A stretch of DNA of 64,000 nt, taken from Fennellomyces sp. T-0311. Lineage: Eukaryota; Mucoromycota; Mucoromycetes; Mucorales; Lichtheimiaceae. A program made the translations under genes and the position numbers. Below, piece after piece: positions 60,025 through 64,000 of this stretch. The first letter of the stretch is position 1. The number at the start of each line of letters is the position of its first letter. The notes below the pieces were generated by a model that was not told where the DNA came from, did not search any database, and saw nothing but the letters and a program-made list of their open reading frames with translations. The stretch spans positions 1,426,001-1,490,000 of the forward strand of contig JALLLT010000002.1 in NCBI GenBank assembly GCA_025266875.1, in the 5' to 3' direction.

Positions 60025-60120
60025 ATGCGGCAACACGAACATAAAAGCAACGTGCACTCTTTTTCTTCTGTGGCCTTTGCAATGAACGAGAATCAAGTGG
60101 TGCTGGCATGCAGGAACAAG
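60025..60120 (+). pseudogene. Dispersed 5' gene fragment, copy B
   Basis: GAACATAAAAGCAACGTGC and TGGCCTTTGCAATGAACGAG repeat the arrangement at 7070-7150, with ATG at 60082 (MNENQVVLACRNK, then a possible donor gtacgt). Similarity covers promoter-like sequence, pyrimidine tract and the first codons, and fades after that. The parent gene is unknown. Confidence 0.35.
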
Positions 60121-61945
60121 GTACGTTATACATAATCATACGAAAAGAAGCACGTTACTGAGGTCCAGACATTTCGATATGTTCTATCTGCTTCTATTAC
60201 TCTCATGGCCTACGCATTGATTCAGAAGACCTTTGACCAGAGCATACATAAATAGGCACACACGCCTACTGTTTTTATCACTAGCATTCAAAAGCACAGT
60301 CTTATATTCCGTCTATTTGCCAGGCCCACTTTCATAAATGCTATACCCAATGCCAACAGCGCTTTCAACAGCTAATATTGATAGATATCTGATGACCAAA
60401 AGGATGTCCATCCACCAGTGTCCAATAAAAATAATCCTTGTCTATAAAAGAGCATATGTCATCCCGCTTAAATCTTGTATGTGCGTAAGTATCGACTGCT
60501 TTGTCTCAAACATCCCTGTAGCCACAGTTAATCCAACAATGTCGGCATTACAGAACTACATCAATTATATGAAAATGCGCTTTGAGCGCTTTGGTCCTAA
60601 AGAATTGTACAAACCTCTGGAACTTTAAGTTCCGCGAGGAAGACTTCTGATTGGCTGAGACCAAAGTTCTATGGAACTTGAGAATCCAGTGCCTGGAGAT
60701 GGTTTGCATTGGAACATTTCTCGGAACTTCCTGCGAACAAAGTCAATATCTGATAGCCGAAGCAAATGGAAAGTCTCAAACACCTATGTCTTTTAAATCT
60801 ACACAGTTATGAGTATCTCGCGGCTAAATTAGCAGCTATTCTGGTTGAATATGAAGGTGTACGCAGCCAAAAGCTTATCATTAAGTACCAAAAATGACAG
60901 ATGCTCACATCCTCTGGTAAAAAGGATCTCAAAGTTGGGAACAAGAAGTTTTTTTCAAGATTGAGGTTTGAGACCCCCTAGTGTGATGTATAAGATTCAT
61001 TTGGTAACAACAAGAGTCGCTGAGACTGTGAAATAAATTTCTCTTTTTCATATGCTAATCTAGTGCCTTATTTATACTGTTTACTACGGCACATCATTTA
61101 CTACCTTCTAGCATCTGCTAGTCATTGAATGTTTCATTTGTCATCTAGTGATGTTTCACTTTCAATGTTTATCCGAATTCATCTTTATGTGAATTATCAT
61201 GTCAGTCACGACACACAGGAACTACTGCACTGGTGGCTACCATTGACTCGATTGCACAGTGGAATTCAAATTCGCCTTTTCATCTATGGGCCATGCGACA
61301 CAGAAGGAAAAAATATCAAGTATGAGTGCATATGTCTTGGGAAAATGGTACGCATGTTAACGTGGGTTAGGAATTTGAAACCTTAAGCGTTGAGCACCAC
61401 TGGACCAAGGTAGAAGAGATCAAAGCCGGCTTAAAAAGACAGCGCGCGTTTGCATCACTTGCGAAAGACGTATATGGTGATATGAGTAACGAATCAGGCA
61501 GCTCATTGTCTGTACGTGTATGTCGATATTATTGTAAATGCAAAAAAGGATAACTTTAGTATATATAGCATCGAAGAAGACAATGGGCTGCCATGCTGCC
61601 TTTCTCGACCGATTGATAGAGCAAAATCCGAAGACTTGACTCAATGACTAGTTCGAAGGATGAACCTAGGCGTCGTAGTCTTTAAAAAACCACTCCAGCC
61701 GTTAGCACCCAAGTTGCTATGGTATTTGGACTCTAGTCATAGACCAGAAATACACACAGATTCGAACCTTTCGCTCCTGGATCAAAAGAAACCGGAGCTC
61801 CTCACTTACCTAATTATTACAAGAAAAAGGACAATGTTTCTGCGCAGAAGAAACAGGGTGATAGAAAAAACCGCTGGATGATAAGGTATAACCAGTGATG
61901 CTTGCTGTGATAGCCTGTGTACTAATCTAAGCGTATATAATAGAT
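60121..61945. other. Gene-poor spacer
   Basis: Frames at 60338-60628, 61129-61386 and 61660-61881 (+) show no recognised motif. They may be debris of the relic that follows, but I cannot join them. Confidence 0.4.
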
Positions 61946-63650
61946 ATGCTTGACGTTATAAAAGGGCTGTCGACCGTTTCCGAGCTGGATAGGCTCAAGT
62001 TATTGTATAGCACGTTGTAAGTTACAGAAGTAAATGGTTTCTTATTCGCATCTAATACATTATGTCATTCTAGTGGTGACGGTACTGGGACCATGAATCT
62101 GGAATTGGACAGGTTCCCGGAACGATACCGATCAAATATTTCAACAACACTCAAGTTCCTCAAGTTTGATTATGCTGTTACGCATGAAGAAGCAACAGTC
62201 CTTACGCGTGTATCCCATTGCTCAAACGACACTAGACTGAAAAAACTAAAAGCCGGCTTGTTTGCCATGAATGAGGAAGACGTAACGTCCGGCGTAGAGT
62301 ATATTTGTTGAGCCATTTACAATATGTAAACACACCAAATGTCTAGGGAATAGTAGCAGGGTGCTGATTGTTCTTAGATTGCGGCTGTGGGCTTCCAAGA
62401 AACTGTTATACAATAACGGGGAAGACTGATGGCGCATACATGTGTACGACCAAATTTTTGACATGGCATTTTGAACCTGGACGGGTTCGATGTGGAAACG
62501 GTGTGGTATCCTGCCGATGTGATTATGTTGGTAAAAGAGACTAATCTATTAAACAGGTCAGAAGTCAACGCATCCGTTGTGAACGAATACAGTATGATCA
62601 ACAGAGAAACGACACAATGCAAACTGGAATTTAAGCTTATTGATTTGAACGGAAGAAACGCAGACGTATTGCTTAGCGAAGGCAAGCCCAGCGCCTGCCC
62701 GCCCAAAGCCATTTGGGGGACTGAGGAGAAGAACAGGAAGATCAGGGTTCTGAATATCAATACCATTGCACGAAGGCTTCGCCATCCGTCGCTTATTCAG
62801 CATTTTGAGGCACTGGCTGCGTTATGGCAAGGCAGCAAGTTAGTGATCGCGGGAACACGCTGTTGTAAAAGGGAATTGTTTGTGTAAACGAAATTTTATG
62901 TGAAACAGAGGAGAAATAGAAAAGGTGAGTTAACCAAATACAGGTGTAAGTTCCTGACTCGGGCTTTGACAAAGTATGACCACGCTTCTTGGGGTCAAGT
63001 TAACTGCTTTATTTCGTTCGATACAACTAACCAAAACATTAGGAGCGCGTGCTGCTTACACCGAAAAAAGTCGAAACGCTGAACTGTGAAGTATTTCAAT
63101 TGGCCGTTATGGACGATTTACGTCCCCACTTGCGCTTGGTGGCAGGGATGATTCTGACGAGATTGATGGGGAGACAATACGGTATCTTGCTTCAAAACTG
63201 CCTATCACCAAATATCTCGCGGATCTGGGCAAAGCAGTGGATGATATGTCGTATGGACCAGACGTAATTTTGTCGCAACGGTTTACAACCATTTTCAAAC
63301 CACAAGCCGTTTATCGGTTGATATAAGCACAACAAGCACCCAAATCAAAAATCATCGTAGATATGCCTGGTATTAACAAAGATGGAATGGACACTAAAGT
63401 GAATACATCATCCATCATAATATCCGCCCACCCATGCGATACAGACGGTAGTCATGTGGCGGTTCTGCAAGAGCGGGTGATGGGAGAATATAACATGCCC
63501 ATCGAGTTGCCCCACTTAACCAATTCGGATTCTGTCGATGCTATACGAATGGAGTACTTTGATCGCTGTACTCAAAAGATCTCAAGAAGAAATTCCGCGA
63601 AAAATATCATTGTAACACATAACAAAGTAGCAGCTAAAGCGAAGTAGTGA
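61946..63650 (+). pseudogene. Large decayed protein-coding region, family unrecognised
   Basis: Successive plus-strand frames carry protein-like sequence. First MLDVIKGLSTVSELDRLKLL, an intron-like gap (gtaagt...ttctag), then ELDRFPERYRSNISTTLKFL and VTHEEATVLTRVSHCSND. After frame shifts come DGFDVETVWYPADVIMLVKE, IRVLNINTIARRLRHPSLIQ and HFEALAALWQGSKLVIAGTR. Later pieces are VMDDLRPHLRLVAG and ETIRYLASKLPITKYLADLG, and finally DMPGINKDGMDTKVNTSS up to TAG at 63645-63647. At least three shifts and stops separate them. The GC-richer composition sets it apart from the spacer. It resembles the kind of lineage-specific hypothetical genes found in Mucorales, but I cannot name it. Confidence 0.4.
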
Positions 63651-64000
63651 AATAATATTTTGAGCTTTAAATATATACGTATGGTACCACATAATATTGC
63701 AGCGTGGCTGAATCATGCAACTACAGCTTGTTGACGATCTTCAAGCGATTTTTATGTCAAAGAATTTTCTGGACCGACTGAAAGGAAGGCACAGCTGTTG
63801 TGACACATCTTTCCAGGAAGCGTGGCGCTCGGACACCGCGTGTACCCCTCCCCCCCCCAACCGTATTGCATGAGCAGTTCGGACCTTCATATGTGATCTG
63901 ACTAACCCTACATTTAATTTTAAGAATAGCCGTTTTTCCTTATCCCTGTTTGATGTTGTGGCTGTGCGTGGAATAAAACCATGGAAATTTGGTTGTGCGT
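63651..64000. other. Right edge, nothing recognised
   Basis: AT-rich sequence with a C-run near 63845-63858. No reading frame of note enters from the right edge. Confidence 0.5.

Noticed and set aside
61761..61774. GATTCGAACC-like sequence resembling a minus-strand tRNA B box
   Set aside because: No matching A box, acceptor stem or cloverleaf could be drawn around it.
1..64000. CRISPR arrays, bacterial operons or prophage
   Set aside because: The sequence is eukaryotic with spliced genes; no direct-repeat arrays with spacers were seen.

Overview
The window is eukaryotic nuclear DNA from a fungus, most likely Mucoromycota and probably Mucorales; the genus cannot be fixed from the sequence. 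Genes are split by many short introns of about 50-65 nt, coding exons sit in AT-rich spacers of 1-3 kb, and there are no operons. The gene set is fungal: a Skn7-type regulator, an Mcm1/SRF-type MADS protein, a Spa2-type polarity protein, a Rho GTPase, an Ufd2 E4 ligase and Rft1. A carotenoid cleavage dioxygenase fits carotenoid-metabolising Mucorales.

Layout. 0-9 kb: the 3' end of one gene, then Skn7 and Mcm1 head to tail 119 bp apart, then relic-rich spacer with a decayed P/Q-rich frame, a zinc-ribbon transposase-like relic and one copy of a dispersed 5' gene fragment. 9-14 kb: an intact carotenoid cleavage dioxygenase, followed by a decayed PRISE-type (enone reductase) SDR and a decayed cytochrome P450. 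16-27 kb: Spa2 (-), a mitochondrial-type rhomboid (+) with a 1.14-kb intron that may host a small gene, a CTDK/cyclin-K-like cyclin (+), and indoleamine 2,3-dioxygenase (-). 27-32 kb: a gene-poor stretch with a decayed ORF. 32-42 kb: a small membrane protein (-) divergent from a Rho GTPase (+), UFD2 (-) and a secreted flavin amine oxidase (-). 44-52 kb: RFT1 (+), a secreted protein of unknown family (+), an SDR (-) and a small repeat protein with a hydrophobic tail (+). 53-58 kb: two tandem copies of a seven-TM receptor-like gene, the first broken and the second intact. 58-64 kb: gene-poor, with relics.

Functional links. Skn7, Mcm1, Rho, Spa2 and perhaps the 7TM receptors belong to signalling, wall and polarity control. 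UFD2 and RFT1 are housekeeping genes (ubiquitin chain elongation; ER N-glycan assembly). The most interesting region is 9.3-14.1 kb. A dioxygenase, an enone-reductase-like SDR and a P450 lie side by side, matching three chemistries needed to make trisporoid pheromones; only the dioxygenase is still intact. The window also holds four introns that look like GC-AG introns, each supported by reading frame and protein conservation.
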